From DATLNM01 sp035536775 (GTDB lineage: Bacteria; Actinomycetota; CADDZG01; WHSQ01), in the NCBI GenBank assembly GCA_035536775.1, contig DATLNM010000048.1, positions 1-64,000 on the forward strand: DNA of 64,000 nucleotides. Direction: 5' to 3'. Each line of letters begins with the position of its first letter. Within the stretch, counting starts at the first letter, position 1. The position numbers were made by a program, and so were the translations under genes. A model generated the notes under the pieces. The model made no database searches, was not told the DNA's origin, and was given only the letters and a program-made list of their open reading frames with translations. Below, in pieces: positions 26,884-36,145 of the stretch.

Positions 26884-27888
26884 TCAGCGTTCGGCGCCGA
26901 GGAACACCGACTTCAAGTCCTGGAACCCCTCGAGGCACTTGCCCGCTCCCATGACCACAGCTTCTAGCGGTTGCTCGGTGACATGCACGGGGACCTCTGC
27001 CTCCTGCGAGAGGAGCATGTCCAGGCCCGAGAGCATGCCTCCTCCGCCGGTCAGCGTGATGCCGTTCGTCAACACGTCTTGAACGAGGTCGGGAGGTGAC
27101 GATCCGATGCACTCGAGAACCGATGCCACGATCGTGCGGACGGGCTCTTTGATGGCTTCACGGATCTCTTCGGAGGTGATGAGGATGTTCTTCGGGAGCC
27201 CGGTCGCAAGGTCACGTCCCCGCAACTCGGCCTTCTCTTCCTGCGCCAAGGGGAACGCTGATGCGATCGCGATCTTGATCCTCTCGGCCGTGCGCTCTCC
27301 GATCGCGATCGTGTACTCACGCCGGACGTAGTTCTGGATCGCAGCATCGAGATCGAACCCACCGACGCGCACCGCGGTGTTCGTGACCATCCCGCCCAGC
27401 GATATCAGCGCGACCTCGCTCGTGCCACCACCGACGTCGACGACGAGGTTTCCCATCGGCTCGTGGATAGGCAACCCTGCACCGATCGCAGCCGCCATCG
27501 GTTCCTCGATGAGATAACAGGAGCGCGCGCCCGCTGAGAGCGTTGCCTCCTCGACAGCGCGCCTCTCAACCTCGGTCAGCGCGCTCGGAACGCATACCAG
27601 GACCTTGGGTCGTGAGAACTTGCTCACGCCGGAACGTTGGAGGATCAGCCGGATCAGCTTCTCGGTGATGTCGAAGTCCGAGATCGCTCCGGAACGGAGC
27701 GGACGGACCGCGACGATGTAACCGGGTGTCCGTCCGATCATGCGCCATGCCTCTTCGCCCATGGCGAGAACGGCGCCGGTTTCCTTGTTGAGCGCGAGAA
27801 CGGTCGGCGACGCGAACAGGATCCCCCGCTGACGCTGGTAGACGAGGGTGTTCGCGGTCCCGAGATCTATCGCTAGATCGCGAGCCAC
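26884..27888 (-). CDS. mreB: rod-shape-determining protein MreB
   Basis: Actin-like ATPase of 334 residues that forms membrane-bound filaments guiding the elongation machinery. It starts with DLAIDLGTANTLVYQRQRGILF (phosphate 1) and continues with GNLVVDVGGGTSEVALISLGG (phosphate 2), TGGGGMLSGLDMLL (adenosine motif) and the family stretch EEPMAAAIGAGLPI. The start codon is GTG 27888. The usual mreC/mreD partners are not next to it; instead a small membrane protein lies upstream and the PDZ-Lon protease downstream, both on the same strand. This suggests a second MreB or Mbl-like copy, or a rearranged locus. Confidence 0.93.
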   Translation of the reverse strand: MARDLAIDLGTANTLVYQRQRGILFASPTVLALNKETGAVLAMGEEAWRMIGRTPGYIVAVRPLRSGAISDFDITEKLIRLILQRSGVSKFSRPKVLVCVPSALTEVERRAVEEATLSAGARSCYLIEEPMAAAIGAGLPIHEPMGNLVVDVGGGTSEVALISLGGMVTNTAVRVGGFDLDAAIQNYVRREYTIAIGERTAERIKIAIASAFPLAQEEKAELRGRDLATGLPKNILITSEEIREAIKEPVRTIVASVLECIGSSPPDLVQDVLTNGITLTGGGGMLSGLDMLLSQEAEVPVHVTEQPLEAVVMGAGKCLEGFQDLKSVFLGAER

Positions 27889-27928
27889 CTGTTAAGCGAC
27901 GCCTGACCCGGGCTGCAAGCCGGGCTCC

Positions 27929-28216
27929 TTAGCTGGCGACGCGGTCGCCGGGAAAGCTCCGGCGCGCCTCGAGGCGCCGCTTGGCGGCGGCTCGGCGCTT
28001 CGGATCGAGAGGGGTGAGGCTCGGCTGGTGAAGGGGGCCACTGCGGGGGCGGCGGTTCTGCATCGGGCCCGATGGGCGGGTGTGCCGCCCGAGAGATCGC
28101 AGACAGGAACGGAACTCATCAACCGTCTGCAAGTGTGCTTTCTGCCGGCGTTGCTGGACCCAGAGGATCGTCAACCCTGCCGCCGCGGCGAAAGCCATGA
28201 TCAAGAGGTATGCCAC
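27929..28216 (-). CDS. small single-pass membrane protein with basic tail
   Basis: Protein of 95 residues. One hydrophobic helix at the N-terminus (AYLLIMAFAAAAGLTILWV) is followed by a strongly basic cytoplasmic tail rich in Arg, Pro and Ser (ending RRAAAKRRLEARRSFPGD). I take GTG 28216 because AGGAG lies 9 nt upstream; ATG 28225 sits directly on that ribosome binding site. It is 40 bp before mreB on the same strand and probably shares its transcript. No family is recognised. Confidence 0.6.
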   Translation of the reverse strand: MAYLLIMAFAAAAGLTILWVQQRRQKAHLQTVDEFRSCLRSLGRHTRPSGPMQNRRPRSGPLHQPSLTPLDPKRRAAAKRRLEARRSFPGDRVAS

Positions 28217-28289
28217 GTTTCGCATCTCCTAAGTTGTCTCTGCGCCCCGGTGTGAACACGGGGCCGGACTGCCCGCTCGTCAGGCTATC

Positions 28290-28315
28290 AAAAGGCCCCC
28301 GCCGCTTGCCGGGGG
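28290..28315 (-). terminator. intrinsic terminator after the epimerase gene
   Basis: On the minus strand CCCCCG (28315-28310) pairs with CGGGGG (28301-28296), followed by CCTTTT. It lies 43 bp beyond the stop of the gene ending at 28358 and separates it from the mreB cluster. Confidence 0.82.
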
Positions 28316-28357
28316 ACTAAAAGATCGCCCTCTACCAGGGAGTATGGCATGCATTCC

Positions 28358-29398
28358 TTATGCCGCTCGCCTGCGGCGGCCCCATGCGACGGCGGCGACG
28401 CCGGCAACACCTAATCCGCCGGCGGCCCATAACGACGATCTGTGCACTCTGCGCCCCCCGATCCGGATATGGCTTCCAGAATTAGCAAGGGCAGCGGTCA
28501 ACGCGTCGAGGTTCGATCTCTGCGCAGAGAAGCCGCGCGCGGCGAGCTCATCAGACGACACAACCCAGGGATGCATCAGGTAGTGCAGCATCCCGGCCGG
28601 AGCCTCCGACAATCCCATCGCCCACATCCTGGCAGCGACAAGGAACGCTGCCGGTTCGGGAAGCTCCACCCTCTTGCGACTCACGAGATCGAGGATGTGC
28701 TCCAGTTCGAGGCATCCCTCGGCGGATAGGTTGAACGGTCCGTCGGCGTCGTTGAAGACCGCCCACTCCAGAGCAGCCGCGACATCATCTTCGTGCACGA
28801 ACTGCAACGGAGGCGAGTATCCCTTGACCCCAAGCAGCAACGGGAGCTCGAGTACGTGAGACCACGCGTTATCCACGTGAGGACCCAGAACGATCGCAGG
28901 GCGGAAGACGGTAACGACCCGATCGGGAAACTCATCACGGAACTCTTTTATGACGTACTCGACCTCGAGCTTGTGCGCGGCGTACGAGAGGTCGAGATTA
29001 GCCCGCAGCGGAGCCGACTCTGTCAGGGGGATGGGGTTATCGGGATGCGCGCCGTACACGACGGCCGATGACGTGTAGACGATCTTGCGCACGCCCGCCG
29101 CACCCGCTGCGCGCAGAACGTTATGGCTCCCGTCGACATTGATCGACCGCATACGAGATTCGTCCTTGATGGGATCCATAACGAACGCCAGGTGGACCAC
29201 GACATCGACACCCTTCAGGCGAGCGGCGAGCGCGGGATCGCGGATATCGAAGCGATCGGGGACGAAGCGCTCGTGCGTGTAGCGAGGCTCGACCGCATCG
29301 AAGCCGAGGACCCGGTCGATCCCGGGGGAAGAGCACAGCGCCTGGACCAACCTCGTACCGAGGTAGCCCGACGAACCGGTAATCGCGACGGTGGTCAT
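28358..29398 (-). CDS. NAD-dependent epimerase/dehydratase (SDR) family protein
   Basis: Extended short-chain dehydrogenase of 346 residues. The NAD-binding motif is TVAITGSSGYLGTRL, followed by FDIRDPALAARLKGVDVVVHLAF and the active-site Ser region KIVYTSSAVVYGA. The expected YxxxK appears as YAAHK (in LDLSYAAHKLEVEYVIKEF). The last residues (RRRAA after a hydrophobic stretch SSLWAAGGLGVAGVAAVAWG) suggest a C-terminal membrane anchor, unusual for soluble sugar epimerases. I chose ATG 29398, where the Rossmann fold begins and a TACGCT box ends 6 nt upstream (leaderless type). The substrate is unknown, probably a nucleotide sugar or a steroid/isoprenoid-type molecule. Confidence 0.85.
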   Translation of the reverse strand: MTTVAITGSSGYLGTRLVQALCSSPGIDRVLGFDAVEPRYTHERFVPDRFDIRDPALAARLKGVDVVVHLAFVMDPIKDESRMRSINVDGSHNVLRAAGAAGVRKIVYTSSAVVYGAHPDNPIPLTESAPLRANLDLSYAAHKLEVEYVIKEFRDEFPDRVVTVFRPAIVLGPHVDNAWSHVLELPLLLGVKGYSPPLQFVHEDDVAAALEWAVFNDADGPFNLSAEGCLELEHILDLVSRKRVELPEPAAFLVAARMWAMGLSEAPAGMLHYLMHPWVVSSDELAARGFSAQRSNLDALTAALANSGSHIRIGGRRVHRSSLWAAGGLGVAGVAAVAWGRRRRAA

Positions 29399-29440
29399 CG
29401 GGCGAGCGTAAGGCCTCGCGATGTGGGTCACAATCGGTGT

Positions 29441-30577
29441 ATGGCCCAAAGCCCTTTCGGCGATATCCCCCTGTTCCGCGAACTTCAGCGACTGCTCTCT
29501 GCGAACGAAGGGCCGATCAACTATGAGATCGCTCGACAGGTCGCCATATCGGTCGTAGTCGATGAGTCCGGCTGGGCGCCAGACCAGAAGGACGCGCGCG
29601 CGTTCGAGGACGCGGTTCGGGAAGCCGAAGTTCTGGTCGCCGGATTCACGCGTCTGCGCGCCGCGGAACCTGCCCAGACGGTGTTATTGAGCCGCCGAAC
29701 CTGGATCGATTCGACCATGACCGCGTGGGCGTGGGTACTCGAACATCTCGCCCGCCGTTTGGGAGGTGAGCTCGCCGACGCTCCCGAAGAGTCGGGTCCC
29801 GAAGCACCGCTCGGCGCCGCGATCAAGCAGATGGCTCCATTGCTCGTGGGGATACAGACCGGCCAGCTGCTCGGGAATCTCGCGAACCGGATGCTGGGGC
29901 GTTACGACATCCCGATCCCCCGAGACGACGACGGCCGGCTGCTATTCGTGGTTCCGAACATCACCGAGGTGATGCGCGACTACAACCTCGGAGACGGGTT
30001 CATCCGATGGCTGGCGGCGAGAGAGGTGACACCTCACCTGATCGTCGCCGCCGTCCCGTGGATGGAGCGGTACTGGAGGAACCTCATCATCGAAGTTGTC
30101 GATTCGATAGAGCTCGACGTCTCGGACCTCGAGCGCCGACTAATGGAGCTCCAGTCCGGCGGGCTCGACCCCAACAGCCTCGCGCAGCCCGGCGAAGCAC
30201 TCCCATTCGCTTCGACCGATCGTCATCGGCGCGCCCAGAACAACCTGCGCGCGTTCGAGACACTGGTCGCTGGGTATGCAGCGCACGCATCGATCGCGGT
30301 ATCACCGACACTCGTTGGCGAGGACGCGCCGAGGTTCGCCGAAGCGATGACACGTTACCGAGCAACGGGTGATGAAGCGGAATCGATGCTGTCGCAGCTC
30401 CTGGGCCTCGTGCTCGACCGAAGCGCGCAGATCTCGGGGGCGACTTTCTGCGCGGCCGTTGCGCAACTCAAAGGGATCGACTCCCTGAATCAGGTCTGGG
30501 CGGCTCCCGACAACGTTCCTACGCTGGAGGAGATCGTCGATCCCTTCGTATGGATGGATCGAGTGCTCGACGCATGA
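29441..30577 (+). CDS. DUF2342 zincin-like protein with degenerate active site
   Basis: Protein of 378 residues matching the actinobacterial DUF2342 family (putative zinc metalloproteases, often near F420 genes). The order of motifs fits: YEIARQVAI, LLVGIQTGQLLGNLANRMLGRYDIPIP, LLFVVPNITEVM, and AVPWMERYW. In the family, as I recall it, the residues before AVPW hold HExxH (LHEVTH). Here the equivalent is AREVTPH (Arg194, Glu195, His199), so the first zinc-binding His is lost and the spacing changed. This copy may therefore be non-catalytic. Its stop codon overlaps the start of the peptidase gene (ATGA), so the two are translationally coupled. Confidence 0.75.
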   Translation: MAQSPFGDIPLFRELQRLLSANEGPINYEIARQVAISVVVDESGWAPDQKDARAFEDAVREAEVLVAGFTRLRAAEPAQTVLLSRRTWIDSTMTAWAWVLEHLARRLGGELADAPEESGPEAPLGAAIKQMAPLLVGIQTGQLLGNLANRMLGRYDIPIPRDDDGRLLFVVPNITEVMRDYNLGDGFIRWLAAREVTPHLIVAAVPWMERYWRNLIIEVVDSIELDVSDLERRLMELQSGGLDPNSLAQPGEALPFASTDRHRRAQNNLRAFETLVAGYAAHASIAVSPTLVGEDAPRFAEAMTRYRATGDEAESMLSQLLGLVLDRSAQISGATFCAAVAQLKGIDSLNQVWAAPDNVPTLEEIVDPFVWMDRVLDA

Positions 30578-31707
30578 CCCCCTCGCCGTTGCTCCTCCTC
30601 GAGGAATTGAAGAGTCGTCGCAGCGAGATGGTCACCGCGCTCAAAGCATTGGTAGCAGCCGAATCTCCAAGCTCCGACACGTCCGCAACGAATGACTGTG
30701 CGTCGGTGGTGGGCGACCTCGGCGAACGGCTTCTGGGGTCACCCGCCACTATTCACGATGTCGCCGGGCGCTTACATCTCCAGTGGGGCCCGCCGGAGGG
30801 GTGTCGCGTCCTGGTCCTCGGTCACTTCGACACGGTCTGGCAGCGCGGGACCGTGGGAACGTGGCGGGACCCCGGTGGACCGGACCGCTTCTCGGGTCCG
30901 GGGGCATTCGACATGAAAGCGGGCATCGTCCAAGCGCTGTTTGGTTTGGCGAGCCTTCCGGACATCAGCGACATCGCAGTCCTCTTCAACTCCGACGAGG
31001 AGATCGGCTCCCCCTCGTCGCGCGCTCTTATCGAGAACGCGGGGCGATCGGCGCGCTACGTGCTCGTCGTGGAGCCGAGTGCAGAAGGTGGCGCCCTCAA
31101 GGTCGCACGCAAGGGTGTTTCGGCGTATTCGATCGATATCACCGGACGCGCCGCGCACGCCGGCCTCGACCCAGAGAAGGGCGTGAACGCCACTATCGAA
31201 GCCGCGCATCATGTCCTTGCGGTCGCGGCCCTATCCGACAGCTACGAGGGGACGACCGTGACTCCTACGGTGATGCGCGCGGGAACCACGATGAACACCG
31301 TGCCTGCGAACGCGACCCTGCAGGTCGACGCGCGCGCCTGGACTCGGGCGGAGCAGCAGCGGGTCGACGACGCGATCAGGGGCCTCGAGGCCCAGATACC
31401 CGGCGCGCTCCTCTCCATCACCGGCGGGATCGATCGTCCCGCGCTCGAACGTCCTATGTCGGAAGCACTATTCCAGCTTGCCCACGCCGCCGCGGCGGAA
31501 CTCGGACTCGGCTCCATCGGCGCGGCCGAGGTGGGAGGGGCGTCGGACGGAAACCTGACGGCGGCACTGGGTATCCCCACGCTCGACGGCCTCGGACCCG
31601 TTGGTGGGGGGGCGCATTCAGATGACGAGTACGTAATGATCGACGCGATGCCGGAGCGCGCCGCCCTGTTCGCGCTGATCGCCGCACGGGCGGGACTGCC
31701 CCACTAA
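30574..31707 (+). CDS. M20 family metallopeptidase (carboxypeptidase G2-like)
   Basis: Zinc-dependent amidohydrolase of 377 residues. The metal-site motifs of the M20 family are visible: VLGHFDTVWQRG (His and Asp), GPGAFDMKAGIVQALFGL (bridging Asp), NSDEEIGSPSS (general base Glu pair), LVVEPSAEGG, and the C-terminal HSDDEYV (here in GAHSDDEYVMID). A dimerisation domain with AAHAGLDPEKGVNA lies in the middle. The likely reaction is removal of an acyl or glutamate group from an N-acyl amino acid, substrate unknown. It starts at ATG 30574, overlapping the previous stop by 4 bp (ATGA), and is followed by a bidirectional terminator. Confidence 0.9.
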   Translation: MTPSPLLLLEELKSRRSEMVTALKALVAAESPSSDTSATNDCASVVGDLGERLLGSPATIHDVAGRLHLQWGPPEGCRVLVLGHFDTVWQRGTVGTWRDPGGPDRFSGPGAFDMKAGIVQALFGLASLPDISDIAVLFNSDEEIGSPSSRALIENAGRSARYVLVVEPSAEGGALKVARKGVSAYSIDITGRAAHAGLDPEKGVNATIEAAHHVLAVAALSDSYEGTTVTPTVMRAGTTMNTVPANATLQVDARAWTRAEQQRVDDAIRGLEAQIPGALLSITGGIDRPALERPMSEALFQLAHAAAAELGLGSIGAAEVGGASDGNLTAALGIPTLDGLGPVGGGAHSDDEYVMIDAMPERAALFALIAARAGLPH

Positions 31708-31733
31708 GTGAGCGTGGCGCACTCGTAAAGAAA

Positions 31734-31763
31734 GAGGCCCCGCACGATCCCGTGCGGGGCCTC
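31734..31763. terminator. bidirectional intrinsic terminator
   Basis: A perfect 13-bp stem (31734-31746 with 31751-31763, loop ATCC) lies between the convergent M20 peptidase gene and the TSP3 protein gene. Pyrimidine runs follow on both strands (CTTTCTTT on minus), so it can end both transcripts. Confidence 0.88.
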
Positions 31764-31785
31764 CTCACATCGTTGGCTGGCTTAG

Positions 31786-34700
31786 CTAGTTACAACCCGC
31801 AGGAACCGGGCTGGCGCAGTTGGTCGGATTGCTCCCCGCCTGCACCTCTTGTCCGTCGGTGAGCCCGTCGTCGTCGGTGTCCGCGTCGTTCGGGTTCGTG
31901 TTGTGCGTCTCGACCTCGGGCCCATCATTCAACCCGTCGTTGTCGCTGTCGGCATCGGTTGGGTCCGTGTTGTAGGTATCGACCTCTTCCCCGTCGGTGA
32001 GCCCGTCATTGTCGGTGTCGTCGTCCTTCGGGTCCGTGCCGTCTCGCGTCTCCTCGAAGTCAGTCAACCCATCGTTGTCGTCGTCAGGATCCTCCGGGTC
32101 GTTGATGCCGTCGTTGTCGTCGTCGGCATCGCAGGCGTCACCTTGGCCATCGCCATCGAAATCGCGCTGGTTCGTGTTCGGCGTCACATCGCAGTTGTCG
32201 GGACCATCGAGGACAGTGTCGTTGTCGTCGTCGGTGTCACACGCATTCCCCTGAGCGTCGTTATCCGCGTTCGCCTGATCGGTGTTTGCGACGAACTGAC
32301 AATTGTCGGCGGCGTCGGTGACGGTGTCATTGTCATCGTCGGGGTCGCAGGCGTCGCCCTGAGTGTCGCCGTCGTTGTTCTCCTGATTCGGATTCGCGAC
32401 GAGGGGACAGTTGTCCGCGGCATCGAGATCGCCGTCGTTGTCGTCGTCTGTATCGCAGGCATCGCCTGGTGCGTCGTTGTCACTGTTGGTCTGGCCGGGG
32501 TTGGGGTCGTTCGGACAGTTGTCGGTGGCATCATTGGTGCCGTCGCTATCCCGATCCTCACAGGCATCCCCTGGCGCTGTTCCGTTGGTGTTCTCTTGGC
32601 CCGGGTTCGCCACGGTCGGGCAGTTGTCTGCCCCATCGAGGTCCCCATCATTGTCGTCATCCGGGTCGCAAGCGTCGCCTTGCGCGTCGTTGTCGAGGTT
32701 CGCTTGGCTCTGGTTGGCTAGGGTCCGGCAGTTGTCGGTTGCGTCCGCGACGGTGTCGTTGTCGTCGTCGGTATCGCAGGCATCGCCTTGGGTGTCACCG
32801 TCGGTGTTGACCTGATCGCTGTTTGCAACGAACTGGCAATTGTCGTTGGTGTCAGGATCCCCGTCGTTGTCGTCGTCGGTGTCGCACGCGTCGCCGCGCG
32901 CGTCGCCATCGTTGTTGGCTTGATTCGTGTTCGCCGTGCTCGGGCAGTTGTCAGTGGCATCGGGCACCGTGTCGCCGTCGGAGTCACCGCAGGCATCCCC
33001 CACGCCGTTGTTATCGCTGTCCTCCTGCCCAGGGTTGGCAACGGTCGGGCAGTTGTCGGCACCGTCGAGGTCACCATCATTGTCATCGTCGGGATCGCAA
33101 GCGTCACCCTGGGGATCGTTGTCGCTATTGATTTGGTTCGTGTTTGCGGCCGTCGGACAGTTGTCACTGGTGTCGGCGACGGTGTCGTTGTCGTCGTCGG
33201 GATCACAGGCGTCACCTTGCGCGTCCCCATCAGCGTTCGCCTGATTTGTGTTGGCCGTTATGGGGCAGTTGTCGGACGCGTCACCGATCGTGTCGTTGTC
33301 GTCGTCGGAATCGCACGCGTCGCCCTGGGCGTCGCCGTCGGTGTTCGTTTGATTCTGGTTGGCGACGGTCGGGCAGTTATCGCTCGCGTCCGGGATCGTG
33401 TCGTTGTCGTTGTCGTTGTCACAAGCGTCGCCTAGGCCGTCCCCGTCGGCGTTCGCCTGGTTCTGGTTTGCGATCGTCGGACAGTTGTCTCCGGTGTCAT
33501 TGACCGTGTCGTTGTCGTCGTCGAGATCGCAGGCGTCTCCGGCGGAGTCGTTGTCGTTATTGGCTTGATTGGTGTTTGCAACGGTTGGGCAGTTGTCGCT
33601 CGCGTCGGCGACCGTGTCGTTGTCATCGTCGGGGTCGCAGGCATTGCCCTGGGAGTCGCCGTCGAGGTTCTCCTGGTTCGGGTTCGCCACCGTCGGGCAG
33701 TTGTCTGCGCCGTCGAGATCACCATCGTTGTCGTCGTCGGTGTCGCACTCATTGCCTTGAGCGTCGTTGTCGGTGTTCGCCTGGTCGGCGTTGGGGTTGT
33801 TCGGGCAGTTGTCCGTGGTGTTGGGAACACCATCTCCGTCCGAGTCGTTCGGTGTGGGCGCCGGGCAACCCTGGCTCGACGCGGGGCCGGCAACGAGCGG
33901 GCAGTTGTCGGAGGCGTCGAGCACGGTGTCGTTGTCGTCGTCGGGATCGCAGGCATTGCCCTGGGCGTCCGAGTCGGAGTTCGTCTGCTGGGTGTTCGAC
34001 ACCGTCGGACAGTTATCGCTGGTGTCACTGACGGTGTCGTTGTCATCGTCGGTGTCGCAGGCATCGCCCTGCGCGTCTGAGTCGAGGTTGGCTTGATTCT
34101 GGTTGGACACCGAGGGGCAGTTATCTGACGCGTCCGCGATCGTGTCGTTGTCGCGGTCGCTGTCGCAGGCGTCGCCTTGTGTATCGCTATCCGCGTTGGC
34201 CTGGTTCTGGTTCGGAATCGTCGGACAGTTGTCCGTCGCATCGGCCACGGAGTCGTTGTCGTCATCGGGATCGCACGCGTCGCCCTGAGAGTCGTTGTCG
34301 AGATTGGCCTGGTTCGAGTTGGAAGCCGTCGAGCAGTTGTCGCTCGCGTCTACAACGGCGTCATTGTCGTCATCAGGGTCGCAGGCGTTGCCCTGCGAGT
34401 CGCTGTCTGAGTTGAGCTGGTTCTGGTTCGCCGCTGTCGGGCAGTTATCTGTCGTGTCGGCGACATTGTCGTTGTCATCGTCGGTGTCGCAGGCGTCGCC
34501 CTGGGAATCGGAATCGGTGTCCTTCTGGTCAGCGTTAGAGACTGCCGGGCAGTTGTCTGCGGCGTCGAACTTGCCATCGCCGTCAGCATCCGTAGCACCC
34601 GGGGCCGGGCATCCTTGATTGGCCGCCGCACCGGGGGTAAGCGGGCAATTGTCCGAGCTGTCGAGAACGGTGTCCTCGTCGTCGTCTGCGTCACACGCAT

Positions 34701-35451
34701 CGCCGAGAACATCGCCGTCTGTGTTCTTCTGATCGGTGTTCTGGACATTGAGGCAGTTGTCGCTCGAGTCGCTGACCCCATCACCATCGGAGTCACCACC
34801 GCTCTGGCCGGGGGGGCATCCGTTGGATCCGCTGCCCGCAGTAGTTGGACATGCGTCCGATCCGTCCGCGACCCCATCACCGTCGTCGTCGGGGTCGCAG
34901 GCGTTGCCTTGACCGTCGCCGTTGGTGTCTCTCTGATCGCTGTTGCTCAGATCGGGGCAGTTGTCACTTCCGTTGGGCGTTCCGTCGTTATCCGAATCGT
35001 TGTCGCCCCCCGATCCGCCTCCGCCTCCGCCTCGGCCCGGCGTGCGCTCGCATCGAGGCGCTATCCGGGACGATTCGAGACAGGTATCGAAACCATCGTT
35101 ACCGATAAGGGTGTCGGTGCCGCTTCCACCGAGGAGTCGATCGTCTCCGGGGCCGCCACGCAGGGTGTCGTTTCCGCCGCCTCCGCAAAGGAGGTCGTTG
35201 CCGCCCAAGCCCTTGACGATGTCTCTACCACCGCGAGCCGCGATGATGTCTCTCCCGGAGGTCCCGGTGAGCGTCTCGCCACTTGACGACCCCACGATCG
35301 TGGCGCGGCGCCCATCACATTCGACAGGCGCGCTGAGAGCGTCCGCCGCGTAGAAGAGGTGCCCGGAAAACAAGATCCCCAGACAACAGAGAACCGCGAG
35401 CAGGCGCGCCTCTACTCCGCGCGCATTCAGACGACCGATCCGAGATGACAT
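31786..35451 (-). CDS. giant secreted thrombospondin type 3 repeat protein
   Basis: Exported protein of 1221 residues. After a signal-anchor region (ARLLAVLCCLGILFSGHLFYAADALSA) comes an RTX-like nonapeptide block (GGRDIVKGLGGNDLLCGGGGNDTLRGGPGDDRLLGG, about residues 65-125), then a Gly/Ser linker. About 27 thrombospondin type 3 repeats of about 36 residues follow, with the core DNCPxxxNxxQxNxDxDxQGDACDxDDDNDxxxD. Three bacterial-type DxDxDGLTDGxEV repeats finish it. The Asp count is extreme, so the protein should bind very many calcium ions and be rigid and acidic. No sortase signal or anchor is visible at the C-terminus (NCASPVPAGCN), so it is secreted or held by unknown means. An adhesive or matrix role is inferred. 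Confidence 0.9.
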   Translation of the reverse strand: MSSRIGRLNARGVEARLLAVLCCLGILFSGHLFYAADALSAPVECDGRRATIVGSSSGETLTGTSGRDIIAARGGRDIVKGLGGNDLLCGGGGNDTLRGGPGDDRLLGGSGTDTLIGNDGFDTCLESSRIAPRCERTPGRGGGGGGSGGDNDSDNDGTPNGSDNCPDLSNSDQRDTNGDGQGNACDPDDDGDGVADGSDACPTTAGSGSNGCPPGQSGGDSDGDGVSDSSDNCLNVQNTDQKNTDGDVLGDACDADDDEDTVLDSSDNCPLTPGAAANQGCPAPGATDADGDGKFDAADNCPAVSNADQKDTDSDSQGDACDTDDDNDNVADTTDNCPTAANQNQLNSDSDSQGNACDPDDDNDAVVDASDNCSTASNSNQANLDNDSQGDACDPDDDNDSVADATDNCPTIPNQNQANADSDTQGDACDSDRDNDTIADASDNCPSVSNQNQANLDSDAQGDACDTDDDNDTVSDTSDNCPTVSNTQQTNSDSDAQGNACDPDDDNDTVLDASDNCPLVAGPASSQGCPAPTPNDSDGDGVPNTTDNCPNNPNADQANTDNDAQGNECDTDDDNDGDLDGADNCPTVANPNQENLDGDSQGNACDPDDDNDTVADASDNCPTVANTNQANNDNDSAGDACDLDDDNDTVNDTGDNCPTIANQNQANADGDGLGDACDNDNDNDTIPDASDNCPTVANQNQTNTDGDAQGDACDSDDDNDTIGDASDNCPITANTNQANADGDAQGDACDPDDDNDTVADTSDNCPTAANTNQINSDNDPQGDACDPDDDNDGDLDGADNCPTVANPGQEDSDNNGVGDACGDSDGDTVPDATDNCPSTANTNQANNDGDARGDACDTDDDNDGDPDTNDNCQFVANSDQVNTDGDTQGDACDTDDDNDTVADATDNCRTLANQSQANLDNDAQGDACDPDDDNDGDLDGADNCPTVANPGQENTNGTAPGDACEDRDSDGTNDATDNCPNDPNPGQTNSDNDAPGDACDTDDDNDGDLDAADNCPLVANPNQENNDGDTQGDACDPDDDNDTVTDAADNCQFVANTDQANADNDAQGNACDTDDDNDTVLDGPDNCDVTPNTNQRDFDGDGQGDACDADDDNDGINDPEDPDDDNDGLTDFEETRDGTDPKDDDTDNDGLTDGEEVDTYNTDPTDADSDNDGLNDGPEVETHNTNPNDADTDDDGLTDGQEVQAGSNPTNCASPVPAGCN
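32090..34990 (-). repeat. tandem TSP3-coding repeats, about 27 copies of about 108 bp
   Basis: The DNA coding for the TSP3 repeats is itself a long degenerate tandem array. On the plus strand it is seen as recurring GTTGTCGTCGTCGG and GGGCAGTTGTC blocks. The repeats have diverged at the DNA level but keep their protein pattern. Long open frames on the plus strand here are shadows of this composition. Confidence 0.85.
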
Positions 35452-35655
35452 TGAGGACCCCCCACGATGATTTATCGACCCATAACTTGACTTGAGTACC
35501 GCCCCGCCTGAGCGCGTCTTTACCTAGCGGTCTGCAAGAACCAACGACGCGCGCAGCCCACGAGTTGTTTATCGGCGTCGGGGGGAGCTTCTTTACAGGC
35601 CGTTACCAGCAAGACAAGCCTCAGGAGAGGCGGCTCAGCTTATCAGAGACACCGT

Positions 35656-36141
35656 TCAAACCGGGAAGATCTCGCTCTCGATGTTGCCGTCGTCGATCCA
35701 CAGGATCCCCATCGAGGGGAACGGCGCTTGGCGCTTCCACGTAGGGCTCCCAGGATTGAACAGGAGCAAGCCGTCGCGGTCCTCGTTGTGCGGCAGGTGC
35801 GAGTGCCCGAAGACCACGACCCTCGCCTCTGGAAAGCGCGTCCGCATCCGTTCCCACCGGCCGATCTTGGGCCCCGAGTCGTGGAGCATGTGGATGCGGA
35901 CCCCGTCTATATCTACGGAGGCCTCCTCGGGGGCGCCCCACTCTTTGATATCGACGGCATCGCAGTTGCCCGCTACAACCGTGAGGGGCGCGAATGTCTT
36001 CAGCTCTTCGAGCAAGCCCGGGTCGCAGACGTCGCCGGCGTGCAGGATGTGATCGGCGGTCTCGATGTAGGGCCACGCGCCCATCGGCAGCGTGCGAGAG
36101 AGACCGGAGGTATGCGTGTCCGCCATCACCAGGACCTTCAT
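35656..36141 (-). CDS. YfcE/MJ0936-type metallophosphoesterase
   Basis: Calcineurin-like phosphoesterase of 161 residues. Metal-binding motifs appear in order: MADTHTSG (DxH), HAGDVCD (GDxxD), VAGNCD (GNCD), and FGHSHLPH (GHSH), followed by FNPGSPT. The size fits the small single-domain phosphodiesterases that hydrolyse cyclic nucleotides or other phosphodiesters; the natural substrate is uncertain. I chose ATG 36141 (MKVLVMADTH). It starts 4 bp after the stop of the rhodanese-ThiF gene, so it probably depends on the same mRNA. Confidence 0.9.
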   Translation of the reverse strand: MKVLVMADTHTSGLSRTLPMGAWPYIETADHILHAGDVCDPGLLEELKTFAPLTVVAGNCDAVDIKEWGAPEEASVDIDGVRIHMLHDSGPKIGRWERMRTRFPEARVVVFGHSHLPHNEDRDGLLLFNPGSPTWKRQAPFPSMGILWIDDGNIESEIFPV

Positions 36142-36145
36142 GTCC

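Noticed and set aside
31849..35286. Several long plus-strand ORFs opposite the TSP3 protein.
   Set aside because: They are composition shadows of the repeat-coding strand, with no family similarity.
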